Below are positions 10,716 through 22,851 of a DNA stretch of 64,000 nt, piece after piece. The stretch lies in contig NC_081410.1 of assembly GCF_030272615.1 (NCBI RefSeq), positions 117,063,140 to 117,127,139 of the forward strand, read 5' to 3'. Position numbers and translations under genes: made by a program. Every line of letters starts with the position of its first letter. Position 1 is the stretch's first letter. Source of the stretch: Cryptomeria japonica (taxonomy: Eukaryota > Streptophyta > Pinopsida > Cupressales > Cupressaceae). The notes beneath the pieces were generated by a model. It saw only the letters and a program-made list of their open reading frames with translations. It did not search any database and was not told the origin of the DNA.

Positions 10716-12432
10716 CTCTGGCCAGAGACTTAGACTCATCGGGACCATTCGGGTCCTAAGCCACTCACTAAGTACTACATTCTTCTAACAAGAATGCACC
10801 GAGGTCGCCGTCCTTAGGAGTAAGAAGAAAATAATACAAGCTTGAATTCCGCCTCGGAATTTGGCTTAAAGCCTCGGGAAGTCAAGCGAATCCATACGGG
10901 ATTCCTTCCGAGTATGCATTGAATTAAGTTTGATTATCTTATCTTTCAATTAGGAATCTTACTCAACCAAGCCTAGACCCCACCCACGAACGCCTGAGTA
11001 CGAGGGACAACTCCGTCCCAAGACTGCCTACATATCCGCTTCGGCACGGGATCAAGGCGTAAAGTATGTAGTTCTATTTTCTAATCTATGGTTTGATGTA
11101 AACTGATTTGTGGGTACGCAACCCTTTCTAGGGTCAGTGTCCCAGACAGTTTCTCTGCGGTTGCTACCCACGAAGGTAGCACTTAAGCGAAGGCTCAAGA
11201 TGGCCTATTGCTTGTGGCCTAAACAAAATAACTAGAACCTAGTACTTATCATGAGCGTCACCCAATTGCAAATCACCAATATCCCTTCGAGATGAATAAA
11301 TAAATAGATAAGAAAGTAAATTCCACGAGAGCTTTTAACTTGACCATCCCTAAGAGGGGTTTACTATGGTTTATCTCAACGGATGTGAAATTCATTTAAA
11401 AGTTATCTTATTAAATTATCGATCCAAGAGGGATTACCCGCCCCTTGGATTTTTAACTTCCAAATGTCCCTTATTACTCCCCGACGATTTATAGGGACGA
11501 TGCCACAGACGTCGTTAATGCAGCTTTATTAGGCGTTAAGTGCAGTAGTTCAACACGACGGTATTACCCGTAAGCGTGACCCAGAGGCACCGTATATACC
11601 GAACGCTGCTAGTTTTGGTTTTCCAACTTCCTTTATTTAGTTATCTAACTACGAATAACGAAAATGAAAGCGTAAATAATTGAAGTAACTACTTGAAGTG
11701 TAATTTGCATAACAAATGAAACTTGCATAATAGTAATTGCATGAAAGATATAATTATCCTATAAATAATTCGCATGCTATGAACCATTAACGAAAGCAAT
11801 TAATCTATGATGTAAGATGACTTAACGAATCCAAAAAAACGATTAAATCTAAGTACTTGTAATAAGATAAGTTAATCTCTAAGGACCAATCGAGTGTCCC
11901 AACGATTCTTAATAGTTTAATAAAGAATATAATCTAAAAGTTTATTAAGGATAGTTTAATCACAATCTGGCTACACATTAATCCCATTTTTAATTGAAAG
12001 TCAATATCCTTAAATTTACACTAAGGAAAAAAAATCATCATTCCTAATGTCATTATTATCAACTTAAAAAAAAAATGACAAATAGAAATTAACTTAGATT
12101 ATATTTATTTATTTTCTAAAAAAACCAAATTAAAACTCCAAGTTTCGAAATACAAAAAAAAAACCAAATTTTAAATTTAATGGCAAAGGGCATTGTATTG
12201 TGTTATAATAATAAAGAGAGTTGCGGGGGTGGGGACCACGGGTCCCATCACCCCTGCGGCCCTGCATGCGCAGGACCGCAGAGGTGAGGGAACCCGCGGC
12301 CCCGTACTCTGCGACGGTTACTACGTAACCGTCCATGCACTGTTGCCGACGTCCAATCAGCGAAAATGCCATGCGTTACGGGCTCGGGAAAGATTTGAAG
12401 TTCGAAATGCTTTCTCGCTTTTTTGGTTACTC

Positions 12433-12561
<129 letters not shown>

Positions 12562-12959
12562 ACAGTATTATCATTATCATTTTTATACAGGAGTATTATA
12601 ACTATTAAAAACATTTGAAGATTACTCAGAGCAGGATAATAATGAGTAATTAACAATGTTTATAGATTAATTTCAGGGATAGAATGAAGCAGTAACCAGA
12701 GGAATTTTTCCATTTCTTTGTTTTCTACAGGGAAATACATTCACAGATAGAGAGAATTTATTTCTTTTCTTCATTTCTTTTGTTTCCTACACAGGGAAAA
12801 ACTCATTCACAGAGAAAGAAATTCATTTCTTTACACAGGGAAAATTTATTCACAGAGAGAGGAAATTTATTTACACACACAGGGAGATCTAATTTCTATC
12901 AAATAAATTGAAGATAATTTCCATTTACTCTACTTCTTTCAATCTGAAACTAATATCTT

Positions 12960-13440
12960 ATCAGAATTAAAACAATGAATCTTATTTTCTACAAAATCAG
13001 AAACTAAGAATTTAAACAATGAATCTCATTCTACAATATCTGAAACAAATTTCTTATCAAAATTTTAAACAAATGAATTTCATTCTCTACAAATCTGAAA
13101 CTAATTTCTTATCAAAAATTTAAACAATGAATTTTATTCTCTACAATCTGAAACTAATTTCTTATCAAAAATTTAAACAATGAATCTTATTTAACAATAA
13201 ATCTCATTCTCTACAAAATCTAAAACTAATTCCTTATCAAAATTTCAAACAATGAATCTCATTTAAGCCATAAATCTCATTCTTTACAAAATCTAAAACT
13301 AATTCCTTATCAAAATTTCAAACAATGAATCTCATTTAAGCCATAAATCTCATTCTTTACAAAATCTAAAACTAACTTCATATCAAGAATTTTAACAATG
13401 AATCTTATTTAAACCATGACTCTCATTTTCTATAAAATTT
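12960..13440 (+). repeat. Degenerate tandem array with a 73-bp top-level unit
   Basis: Units of the form AATGAATCTCATT..ACAAAATCTAAAACTAAT, ending in CTTATCAAAATTT, recur about seven times. The clearest adjacent pair is 13251-13323 and 13324-13396, nearly identical over 73 bp; the earlier copies are shorter (50-60 bp) and more diverged. The preceding 12720-12890 has a looser repeat of ACACAGGGAAAA and TTCACAGAGAGA. Confidence 0.8.
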
Positions 13441-14051
13441 AAAACTAATTCTTTAACAAAACACAAATGAATTTCATACTCATAATTAATCTAATCAAAT
13501 CTAATCTACAATACAAATAAGATGCATAAACTAAGTTGAAGGAACCTGGATGCTTGAAGATGGTGTAGAGTCTTCCTTGATCCTCCAATTGAAGAGAAAT
13601 CCTCACAACAAAAATCTTAGCTGCCAATGAAAGTGGACTACAAAGGAGGATTCAACTTGCAGAAATTTCTTATGGAATAGCTAACTTTTCTTTTGAAACT
13701 TGTACCTATTTTATAAAAGAAATTTCAAATTCCCACTACCTAATTATTAATTGGAAAAAAAGGAGATTCTCTCCCAATTTGGCCTCCATGCAAATTAATT
13801 GGGCTTAGTGGGAGGAGTTACATGCAAGGAGGTGGAGAAGCCTCTAGAAGCTTCTTATTCCTCCTACAACATGTGCCTTAATTTGGGTGAGGGAAATTAA
13901 ATAACAAATTAAAATATATGCATTTTCCATGTGTGTGAGGTTTATTATTTTTATTCCCTTACAATATTCATTCAATAATTCGTCCAAAGAATATAAATAG
14001 AGTTTTGTATTTAAATCAAAAAAAGTGATAAAGGAGGGTTGTGACACTTTG

Positions 14052-15795
14052 CTAGTTTTTTCGGAAGTTTATTAAGAATTTTAGTCATGTTGTTGCTCCC
14101 ATTTTTGAAACCATTAAGAGGAATAGAAGAACATTTGAATGGACTAAAAAGGCTGATCAAAGTTTCAGATTTCTTAAATAGAAAGTGAGTGAGAATCCTA
14201 TACTTTTTTTGCCTGATTTTGAGAAAGTGTTTCAAGTTGAGTGTGATGCCAACAGATTGGCTATAGGGGCTATACCTAGTCAACCTGTGACTTATTTTAG
14301 TGAGAAAATTGAATGAGGCTAAAAAGAAATACCTTGTGATCTTGAATTCTATGCACTAGTCCAATCATTGAAGAAGCAAAGGCACTACTTGTTGCCCAAG
14401 GAGTTTGTGGTGTATATGGATAATCGTGCTTTGTAATTCATTAACAACCAACATAAGTTAAATTAGAGGCATGCTGAATGGGTAGAATATCTCCAAATCT
14501 TAAACTTTGTATTCAAGCATAAAAGTGGCCAAATGAATAAGGTTGTTGATGCATTAAGTAGGAAAAGTTTATTATGGCAATAAGTTCAATCTAATAGTGT
14601 TGGTTTTGAAAGCTCGAAGGAGTTGTATGTAGATTATGCAAATTTTAAAGAGGCATTTGAAGCTTTCAGCAATCCTATTAGCATATATAGAGGATCGTGG
14701 ATGGATTATATGCTACATGAAGGTTTATTGTTCAAAGGAAACAAATTGTGCATACCTAGAGTGTCTATCAAAGACAACCTATTGAAGGAGGAGCATTGTG
14801 GCAGTCTTGCTAGACATTTCAGGCAGGATAAGACATATTTGTAGCAAAGCACTCATTACTACTGGTCTAAAATGCAGGTTGATGTTAAGAAATTTGTGGA
14901 AAGGTGTAGATTTTGTTAGCTTGCAAAGGGAAGTTAGAATATGGGTTTGTATCAACCATTACTAGTTCCATCGGGATTTTGTAAGTATTAACTTTGTTTG
15001 GGGTTTTCCTCGAACTCAAAGGGGTAATGATTCAATATTTGTGGTCGTGGATAGATTTTCTAAAATAATACATTTCATACCTTGCAAGAAAACTGGTGAT
15101 GCTACCAATATTGCTAATTTGTTTTTGAAGAAGTGGTACGGTTGCATGACATTCCATGAAGTATAGTAACTGATTGTGATTCGAAGTTTGTGGGACATTT
15201 TCAAAGGACCCTTTGGAATAAATTAGGCACAAATATGAGTTTTAGCTCTGCTTATCATCCTTAAACGGAGGACCAAACGAAGGTTGTGAATAGGAGTCTT
15301 GGTAATATGTTGAGGTGCCTTTTTGGGAAAATCCTTGGTAATTGGGATTTAGTATTAGCACAAATAGAGTTCGCTTATAACGATTCTCTCACAAAATTAC
15401 AGGGTTAAGTACATTTTATATTGTATATGGAATGCATCAATGGGGTGTGTTTAAACTTAGAGATCTTGGTGACATGAAGAAATGTAGTGCGGATGGCAAA
15501 GATTTTGCTACAACAATTCATGATCTGCAAGAAGAAGTGAAGATCATGATGATAAGAAGCAGAGGGAGCTTCATTTTCAAGTTGGGGACCTTGTCTTGGG
15601 TCATCTTTGAAAGGAGAGGTTTCCTACTGGCGTGTACAACAAACTGTACTTAGAAAGTTTTCTGCCAATGCTTATGAGATAGCTCTGCCTTTCGATTTGG
15701 ACATCTCTCCCATCTTCAACATAGCATATTTATATCCATATAAGGAGGGTGAACATGAAGGTAAAACATACGCAACCATCTCAGTCACAAAATAA
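14052..15795 (+). pseudogene. Gypsy-1 RT end, RNase H and integrase
   Basis: Directly behind the right TSD the reading resumes with FRKFIKNFSHVVAPIFETIK, then RNase H (VFQVECDANRLAIGA near 14233, FYALVQSLKKQRHY near 14350, KSGQMNKVVDALSRK near 14524). The integrase includes an HH-CC zinc region (around 14794-14925), and a core with [13 protein letters not shown] near 15164 and SFSSAYHP followed by a stop, then RSLGNMLRCLFG. The C-terminal part (15607-15795) ends with the Pro/Tyr-rich IAYLYPYKEGEH tail typical of these polyproteins. No chromodomain is seen. There are at least a dozen stops and several frameshifts. Confidence 0.8.
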
Positions 15796-15894
15796 CTGCA
15801 AGGAACTGTAAGGAAAGCATAGTACGAAAACACCTTCCTAATGTCAATTAACAGGGAAGATCATACAAGAAAGCAGTTTAAAACTTTTATAGAA

Positions 15895-17051
15895 TGTTAA
15901 GAATAACATAGATAAAACAAATAGAATCAACACAAAGATAGAACACCAAGAATTACGTGGGAAAACCTTTTGGGGAAAAAACCCACCACCAACAGTTGAA
16001 CACTTTATTTCCAGTAAATGAATTTACAGTAAAGTTTCAGTCTACAATTATAGGTATTCGTTCTCAGATTCTCAGAAATTGGACACTACAGTTGGCTCCC
16101 GAAATCAATCGTATCATGATAGTTATTCAATGACTTCATATACCAAATGGTTGACAGTTCATCTGAGCAACTGCACCAACGGTTTGAAGTCTAACCGTCT
16201 GCGATAGTCTGCATTCATGAGAAACACAATATCCTACATGCACCAGGAAGTCGGGTCGGTTCGTATTCATATACACCGACAAGACCATCTTTAGTTGTCC
16301 AAGTGTTTACCTTTTGGACTCTGGTTCGAGAGCACACCTGTAGTCGGTCTCTGCTCCATCGGCCATCGGTAAGACCACAAATGTGTTTCTCTGATCTCCC
16401 GATGAACCAGTAGACTACTCCTCCGATAGACAATGACATCCCGATCATCCGATCTTCCTTGATCTGCTCGATCTTTATCTCAACTGAACTACTCTCTCTT
16501 TTGCCACGGTGTTACTTCCTGGTTTGTCCATGCATCCAGCTAGGCACCACCTAACCTACCACTGGACCGCCACCTCACCAGTCACTATGTCACGAGGGAT
16601 AACTAGCGAGTATCTTCATCATGAAGTATAGCGACAATCGTTCGATCATCCCGGACTTGCTCACCCGTTAACTCACCCGAGTTGCTCTCTTGTTGGGCCC
16701 TATCACTTGGTCGCAAAGTCGCGGGGGATGGTATAACGACAATTGTTCGATCATCCCGAACTTGCTCACCTATTAGCTCACCCGAGCTGCTCTCTTGTCA
16801 GGCCCCACCACTTGGTCACCAAGTTGCGAGGAATAATTTTTGTGCACCTCTCCATTGCGGTATAGCACCAGCCGTTGATCCACCTTCAACCTGCATGGTC
16901 ATTAACTCGCCTCTTTTTGCACGTGCTTTGTCACCAAGTTGTGAGGATTATCTGGCGATCATCTACCCATTATGGTATAGTGATAATCGTTGGATCATCT
17001 GCGATCACCGTCCGAATACAGGTCAAGTTAATTCGAGGCACATTTCCAACA
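15895..17051 (-). repeat. Copia-type solo LTR, minus orientation
   Basis: Read on the minus strand it starts TGTTGGAAATGTG (at 17051) and ends TTCTTAACA (at 15895), TG...CA with matching ends. The flanking bases AGAA occur on both sides (15891-15894 and 17052-17055), a possible 4-bp TSD; the fifth base does not match. It lies in the untranslated part between integrase and the 3' LTR of Gypsy-1. It is richer in GC than its surroundings and contains the tandem repeats at 16590-17010. The TSD is weak, so the exact ends are moderately sure. Confidence 0.55.
16590..17010. repeat. Degenerate tandem repeats of about 105-130 bp in the solo LTR
   Basis: Four units each hold GGTATAG(C/T)GA.AATCGTT(C/G)GATCATC, then GCTCACCC, and then CACTTGGTC..CAAGT(C/T)GCGAG. 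Copies start near 16620, 16730, 16859 and 16973. The second and third copies are the most complete, the last is truncated. Confidence 0.7.
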
Positions 17052-17270
17052 AGAACTTCCTCTCCTCAAAAATACATATACTATATTTTGAATAAACATC
17101 TATTAAAGAAGACTCGCAAGAATGCATATTTTAAGTACTTGGTCAAAAGGAAAAATCACTCGATGGAAGATGCCTCGTGACTGATTGAGTCTATCATCCT
17201 TAAGATGGCTCATTTTATGGAAGACCTCATGTGCCAGAGCTCATGCTTTCTTTTTACTAGGGGAGTTTAA

Positions 17271-17924
17271 TGTCAGAGCATCTGCCTCCCTCTCTTCTCT
17301 TCAATATTTCTTTTTTGATTTTGTTTATTGATTTCATTTTGTTTGTTTTTGGTTGAATAAATAAGCCTTGTCATTGGCGTTAGGAATTCATGTCGCCACG
17401 GCAACAGGAAGTCATTAGACCAAGATTTACTCTAGTGGTTGACTGTTTTGCGGGTTTATCGATAGTTAGTGGGTTATCAACCGACAATTCATCCACTACA
17501 AGTGGAGTTCGTGGGGTTCAAGGAAGGGTGGGTCATTTTTCTCACAAGAAAACAAGGGAAGGAAAGAAGGGCCAACATGAGGATATACAGAGTCCAACCA
17601 AGAAAGAGAACAAAGAGTTGATTATGGCTAATTCCTAAAGGGAATATAATTTATTTTGTAATGAATGAAACCATATAAATATTGGTGGAATGTCAATGTT
17701 GCATTGAGCATGTATTAGACCTGTTAGAGGAAGGCCACATGACTTTGATAATGCAATGATTGATGAATCTACTCTAAATAAAGACTGTTGCAGAAATCAT
17801 TTGTGTTATTGACCACTGCGTGTGTCATTGATCTCTATTACAGTCCCGAACTTCCTATCATTAAGTCCTTAGTGTATTATTTGTGAAGTTCTTGTTTGTT
17901 TTTTGATGGCAAGATGTGCAATCA
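17271..17924 (+). repeat. Gypsy-1 3' LTR
   Basis: The right end (GTGCAATCA, 17916-17924) is fixed by its match to the 5' LTR end before the PBS. The left end is placed at TGTCAGAGC behind a purine tract AGGGGAG at 17259-17265, five bases away, and is less certain. Length would be about 654 bp. Confidence 0.65.
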
Positions 17925-18121
17925 GATAGTCTAAGAACTATCTTGAAGAAATCCAAAGAGAGCTAATCCAACTTGACTGACTCAATTGCACGAGCTCAAG
18001 TCATCTCAGGTCATGCTGATGAACTAGAGGATTGAAAAGTACAAGTTGCTCTCCGAAATTTTGAGGATAACTTGAAGAAAAATGGAGATGATGATACTTA
18101 AAATGGAGATCCAGATACTTA
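17925..18121 (+). pseudogene. Tail of a LARD-like ORF, plus strand
   Basis: Right behind Gypsy-1 the frame reads ARAQVISGHADELED, stop, then VQVALRNFEDNLKKNGDDD, with stops at three sites. It is charged and helix-prone like the C-terminal coiled-coil part of the minus-strand LARD-like ORF at 46952-47965, and it is followed by the same kind of LTR. I infer that Gypsy-1 inserted into the 3' part of this host ORF. The rest of the host ORF is not found on the left side. Confidence 0.4.
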
Positions 18122-18199
18122 GTCACTTTTCATGCTTTCTAGCTATAGGTGCATTTTTGTAAATCCAATCAACACTTCAAGTGTCATTTTTATATATTT

Positions 18200-18990
18200 A
18201 GTATTGCATGTAGGAGTGCACAACTACGAAGTCAAATCAAACTCTACTTTTGACAGTCATAATTAGTTGAGTTTTTTCTAATTTTTCTCACCGCCCCTCT
18301 CCTATATACATGAGGGTGCTAATTGTAAAAATTATCTTTTATCTGTATGTAACTAGACTCTGCCGAAGTGAAGAGCAAAGTGAAACATTGAGTTCATCTA
18401 TGATTTTTGCTAATTCAATAAATAAAGAAAGCATCTTTGGCACTCAAAATTTGTGTTGAGTTCATTGTGTTCTATGGTGAGAGTGTTCTTATGTAATTCT
18501 CGTTGTGGTAATTGAATTGACCGAGTAAAAGTAGTTTATAGGGATATTGTGAAAGAGTAGAATAAATTTGGTTGTGTAGACTTTGTGTTACATTTTGAAA
18601 TTGATAGAGTAGAATTTGTTGGATGATAACATCATAAAAACTTTGAGCTTTATCTTGTTAACTTGGAGTAATATATCTTGTAATTTTGCATAAAAATACC
18701 ATCATAAAGTCTTTGAGCTTTATTTTGATATTTAAAGAAAGTTGCTTGGGTTACAAAAAATATTATAAAAAGGTAGATAAGATAATAGTGAGTTGAAGAC
18801 TTTGAGCTTCACCATTATTTTCCCGTTCCGGGAAGCAATGTAAGACTTTGTGCTTTTATAGAAACTTTGCTTCTTACTTGTGAATCTCTTATATGTGCTC
18901 CTAAGTTGTTTCTTAGGAATTTTGAAATTGTTTAAATCATTGTTGCTCTAAAATCATAATATCCTTTTCTGAAAATAAAAAAAAGGATAA
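18200..18990 (+). repeat. LARD-like LTR, left part (interrupted by Gypsy-2)
   Basis: Matches, in the same order, the minus-strand LTR at 45935-46860: TTGCATGTA, CCCCTCTCCTATATACATGA with GGGTGCT, several copies of GACTTTGTGCTT/CTTTGAGCTT, TTTTCCCG(T)TCC, then CCTTTTCTGAAAA. The TATATA in the CTCCTATATACATGAGGG block is a plausible LTR promoter TATA box. The left boundary is approximate. The sequence breaks at 18990, where Gypsy-2 starts, and continues at 22645. Confidence 0.65.
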
Positions 18991-19761
18991 TGATGCAGGA
19001 GCATCCTACATCAACCAAAAATATTTCCTTAGTTTTGTTCTTTTTTAGTTCCAGTAACAGTTTTCTGTGTTTTCCTTCAGTGTGTTCCATTAGATGGTTC
19101 TTTTTCATTGCGGATCATATTTTCAGTTTCTAGGCTTGCTTTTGTTCATCATTCCAGATTGTCAGTTCGTTTGGATTCTTTTTCAGAGAGTTATTCCTTC
19201 CAGAGTGACTGTTTCCTGGTTCCATAATAGTTTTGAGCTTATTGTCTGTGTTGGTGATTCCTTCTCATGCGGAGCAATTTATTGGCTTGAAGATCTATTT
19301 TGTGCCTTGCTCGATGTTATTGAGTCCATGCCAACCTTCCTTTTGATCCACACTCCTTGGTTGTTCTTTTTCGGAGGATTTTCCTTTCATTCTTGGGGCC
19401 GACCCATTTGCACATTTCATTTTCCTATTTTGGTAAATGAAATCTATTGTGGCCGACCTAGATATGTTCTGAAGGGTATATATTGTTGTATGTGATCCTT
19501 GGGGAGGCAGTTCGAACATTGTGAGTATTGAACTTTTGGAATTATAATCTAGATGCCTCTTGGAGGTCTGGATGAATCGTAATCTTGCATGTTAGCCTGC
19601 ATGTAACCAGTTGATTACCAGATGTTCTATGATGATAATATGATGATGCATATATATAATTTTACATCTTATCTATGTTTTATTGTTGCTTCTATTGTGT
19701 TACTCTTATTGCATGATCTGGTCAATTCTCTTTGAGGACCCACCAGATCATGGTTGCACCA
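18991..19761 (+). repeat. Gypsy-2 5' LTR
   Basis: Starts TGATGCAGGAGCATCC, ends GGTTGCACCA. It aligns through its length with 21853-22644; the 3' copy has a short extra segment (CCGGTCTATGAGAAAT) near its start, or the 5' copy lost it. The 133-codon open frame at 19094-19495 has a counterpart at 22085-22378 and is LTR sequence, not a gene. Confidence 0.9.
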
Positions 19762-19763
19762 AG

Positions 19764-19775
19764 TGGTATCACAGT
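19764..19775 (+). other. Primer-binding site of Gypsy-2
   Basis: TGGTATCACAGT, a variant of the tRNA-Met-type TGGTATCAGAGC, stands two bases behind the LTR end. Confidence 0.6.
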
Positions 19776-19956
19776 TGGTTATGAACCTGTTGATGGAGAA
19801 AGAGTTGGTTGCGAACCTTGAGGCATTCCTTTGGGTGAACAAATCGCTGAGTGGAGGCAGGCTACAAGTATGTTTGATAGATCACCGAGTGTGAGGCAAT
19901 CAAAACTGGTAGTCAGATCATCGAGTTGAGGTAGTTGCACCAAAGCAAAGGAGGAG

Positions 19957-21645
19957 ATGTTGCCAAGAAGAATGAATCCCCGAAGGGTAGAGCAAATAAT
20001 GGAGGATTTCAAGAATGAGATGAGGAACAAGATGTGGAATGCATTGGATGGTTTGCGAAGGAACCTGGAGTATGAGGATAAGTATGAAGAAGCTAGAGAA
20101 GAGCTCGAGGTTGAGGAAGCTGAAAGACTAGAAGATGAAAGAGAATAAAGATTTCTGAGAGCAGTGGCGTAAGTGAGTAAAGTTAATAAAGTGGAGGTTT
20201 TGAGCATTTTGGGGACACTGAATCCAGAAGATATGATCAATTAGATCGAAGAGTTGGAGGACTATTTCAAGTTTGAGGATATTAAGGACCCATAGAGAGT
20301 CTGGTTGGCACAGACTAAGCTGAAAGGGCATGCTGCTTTGTGGTGGAAGGAGTTGCAGAGAGATAGAGTTGAGAATGGTGAGATGAAGATCACCCAATGG
20401 AGGCAGATGGTAGCAAGATTGAAGACTAAATTCATTATGGGAGACTATGAGGTGGAGTTGTTCAAGAAGTTATTGAACCTGAAGGAGAGAAAAATGAGTG
20501 TGAAGGAGTGTACCGAGGAATTCTACTAGGTAATGATCAGATCTGGACATAGAGAGATGGATAGAGAGAAGGTGGCTAGGTACATAAATGGACTTGCATT
20601 TAACATTCAGGATGAGATGAGTATGTTGAAGATTTCTACAGTTATAGAGGCTTACCAATATGCTTTGAAGGCTGAGGAGAAAGTGAAAAGAAGACAACAA
20701 AATAACCCTAGATAAAAGGAGAGATATAAAGGACAGATGAGTGGCAACATAGAGAAGCGAAATGTTGAAGAAGAATCAAAACCTAAGTGGAGTAAAGAAC
20801 CAAATCAGAAGACACATAGAAAAAGGCAGTGGCAGTAGCAGTAGAGAATTCTTGGGCAAATATTTCAAGTGTGGAGAAACCAGACATAGATATTTTAAGT
20901 GCAAGCAAGGGATGGCAATAAATTGTGTGGCAAATGAGGATCAAGAAGCTAGAGTTACCAGTGAAAATGTGTTGGAGCCAGAGTAGGGAGAATCCTTTAT
21001 GTTTAGAAGAGTCTTGATGGAGTAGAACAATGATACTGGATCTACTCAGAGGAAGAATCTTTTCTGGACTGTGTGTAAATTTGGTGTTGTAATGTTATTA
21101 TGGATAATGGAAGTATTGATAATTTGGCATCTAGGTAGATGCTACAGAATCTCGGGTCGAAGAGGTTCGAACACCCTTGTCCTTACAAGATAAGTTGGTT
21201 GTAGGATGATCAACATTTAGAAGTAAAGGAGTAGTGTTTGGTGAATTTCAATATTGGACCTTTTAGGGATGAGGTCTTGTGTGATGTTTTGTCTATGAGT
21301 GCTTGTCATGTTTTGTTGGGGAGACCTTAGCAGTTTGATAGAGGAGCTATGTATGAATGTAGAAGAAACCTAATCACTATTGAGAAGGATGGGCAAAAGT
21401 TCACATTGGCTTCCTTGAGGGAAAAAGAGAAGGAAGTGAGGAATTTGAGCCTTGAGAGAAGTTACAGTGCTGAGAAACCGATTGCAGAGGTGATACTGGA
21501 GGGAGGTATGAATTTGCAGAAGTGCCTGATAGATAAGTCTAATAGCAAGAAGGAATCAAATGATAGTAAGGTTATGGTGGCGAATCAGATGAAGTCTTGC
21601 GGCAGAAATAAAACAAAGATGCAGAAGAAAGAAAGTATCGGTTAG
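19957..21645 (+). pseudogene. Gypsy-2 gag and protease remnant
   Basis: Starts MLPRRMNPRRVEQIMEDF with an acidic helical N-terminus. The capsid domain is clear: LKGHAALWWKEL (about 20323), LKTKFIMGDYEVELFKKL (near 20420), REMDREKVARYINGL (20553), and an AYQYALKAEEKVKRR segment. The zinc knuckle near 20860 reads YFKCGETRHRYFKC, with the first Cys changed to Tyr. A protease active-site block follows near 21100 as IMDNGSIDNLAS (D-N-G instead of D-S-G), then a HVLLGRP box near 21310. Stops interrupt it at about ten places. After 21650 some 200 bp of unassigned sequence leads into the LTR. Confidence 0.8.
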
Positions 21646-21852
21646 AGATAGCGTGCAGGTCTGAAGCAAGGAAAGAGAAATAACGAGAATCAGGAGTTAG
21701 GGAATCCGGTTGAGGTTTTGGAGGAGGTAAGGAAGAGGTTTGCAAACAAAGAAGATGTTTGGATCAGAAATGAGCATGGAGTCTATATCTCGAATCATTT
21801 TTGATGTTCATGAGTTTCCCCTCATGGAACATCTCTTTCTACCTAGGGTGTC

Positions 21853-22644
21853 TGATGCAGGAGCATCCCCGGTCTATGAGAAATCCTACATCAACCAAAG
21901 ATATTTCTTTAGTTTTGTTCTTGTTCAGTTCTGATAGTAGTTTTCTGTGTTTTCCTTCAGTGTGTTCTGGTAGATGGTTCTTTTTCATCGCGGATCAGAT
22001 TTTTGGTTTCCAGGCTTGCTTTTGTTCATCATTCCAGATTGTTAGTTCATTTGGATTTTTTTATGGAGAGTTATTCCTTCTAGAGTGACTGTTTCCTGGT
22101 TCCAGAACAATTTTGAGCTTATTATCTGTATTGGTGATTCCTTCTCATGCAGAGAAATTTCTTGGTTTGCGGATCTATTTGGTGCCTTGCTCGATGTTAT
22201 TGAGTCCATGTCTGACCTTCCTTTTGATCCACACTCCTTGGTTGTTCTTTTCCGAAGGATTTTCCTTTCATTCTTGGGACCAACCCATTTGCACGTTTCA
22301 TTTTCATGTCCTTATAAATGTAATCTATTGTGGTCGACCCAAATATGTTTCAGAGGGTATACATATTGTTGTATGTGATCCTTGGGGAGGCAGTTCGAAG
22401 GTTGTGAGTATCGAGCTTCTGGAATTGTAATTCGGATGCCTCGTGGAGGTTCAGATGAATTGTAATCTAGCATGTTAGCTTGCATGTAACCGGTTGATTA
22501 CCATATATTCCATGATGATATTATGATAATGTAGATATTTGATTTTGCATTTTATCTATGTTTTGTTGTTGCTTCTATTGTGTTACTCTTGCTGCATGAT
22601 CTGACTAGTTCTCTTTGAGGACCCACCAGATCATGGCTGCACCA
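21853..22644 (+). repeat. Gypsy-2 3' LTR
   Basis: Starts TGATGCAGGAGCATCCCC and ends GGCTGCACCA. No strong polypurine tract is seen before it, which fits a deletion close to the LTR. The related solo LTR at 31682-32487 has the same kind of ends. Confidence 0.9.
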
Positions 22645-22851
22645 AATAATCATCTATTCTAAAAAAAGAAAATGAGATGGTGTAACACCCAAGATTAGAA
22701 CAAGCTTAGTAGTTAGAATTTTGTTTCAAGTTAGAGTAATAAGAGAAAGGGGGAGACTTCCATTATAACAAGGAGAGATTTTAATCTCACACACTGTGGC
22801 TGAAACCACAATTTTGTGAACTTCCCTAATTTACAAAATTTTCTACCAACA
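22645..22851 (+). repeat. LARD-like LTR, right part
   Basis: Continues the LTR interrupted at 18990. It ends with TGGCTGAAACCACAATTTTG, ACAAAATTTTCTACCAACA; the minus-strand LTR ends likewise with TGGTTGAAACCACAATTTTG and ACAAAATTTTCAACCAATA. The terminal CCAACA makes a normal LTR end at 22851. Confidence 0.65.

Larger units (their letters stand above)
18991..22644 (+). mobile_element. Gypsy-2: gag-protease-only Gypsy element
   Basis: Two LTRs of 771 and 792 bp (18991-19761 and 21853-22644) flank about 2.1 kb with only gag and a protease. The flanking bases GATAA and AATAA form an imperfect 5-bp TSD. The outer sequence on both sides is the LARD-like LTR, which becomes continuous when Gypsy-2 is removed. 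RT, RNase H and integrase are absent: the internal region passes from the protease block to the 3' LTR within a few hundred bases. This is the layout of the gag-only LTR elements described in plants (TR-GAG type), or an internal deletion of a full element. Confidence 0.85.

Noticed and set aside
19094-19495. Open frame of 133 codons with hydrophobic segments, repeated at 22085-22430
   Set aside because: It lies in the Gypsy-2 LTRs; both copies differ in frame and end, so no protein is kept.
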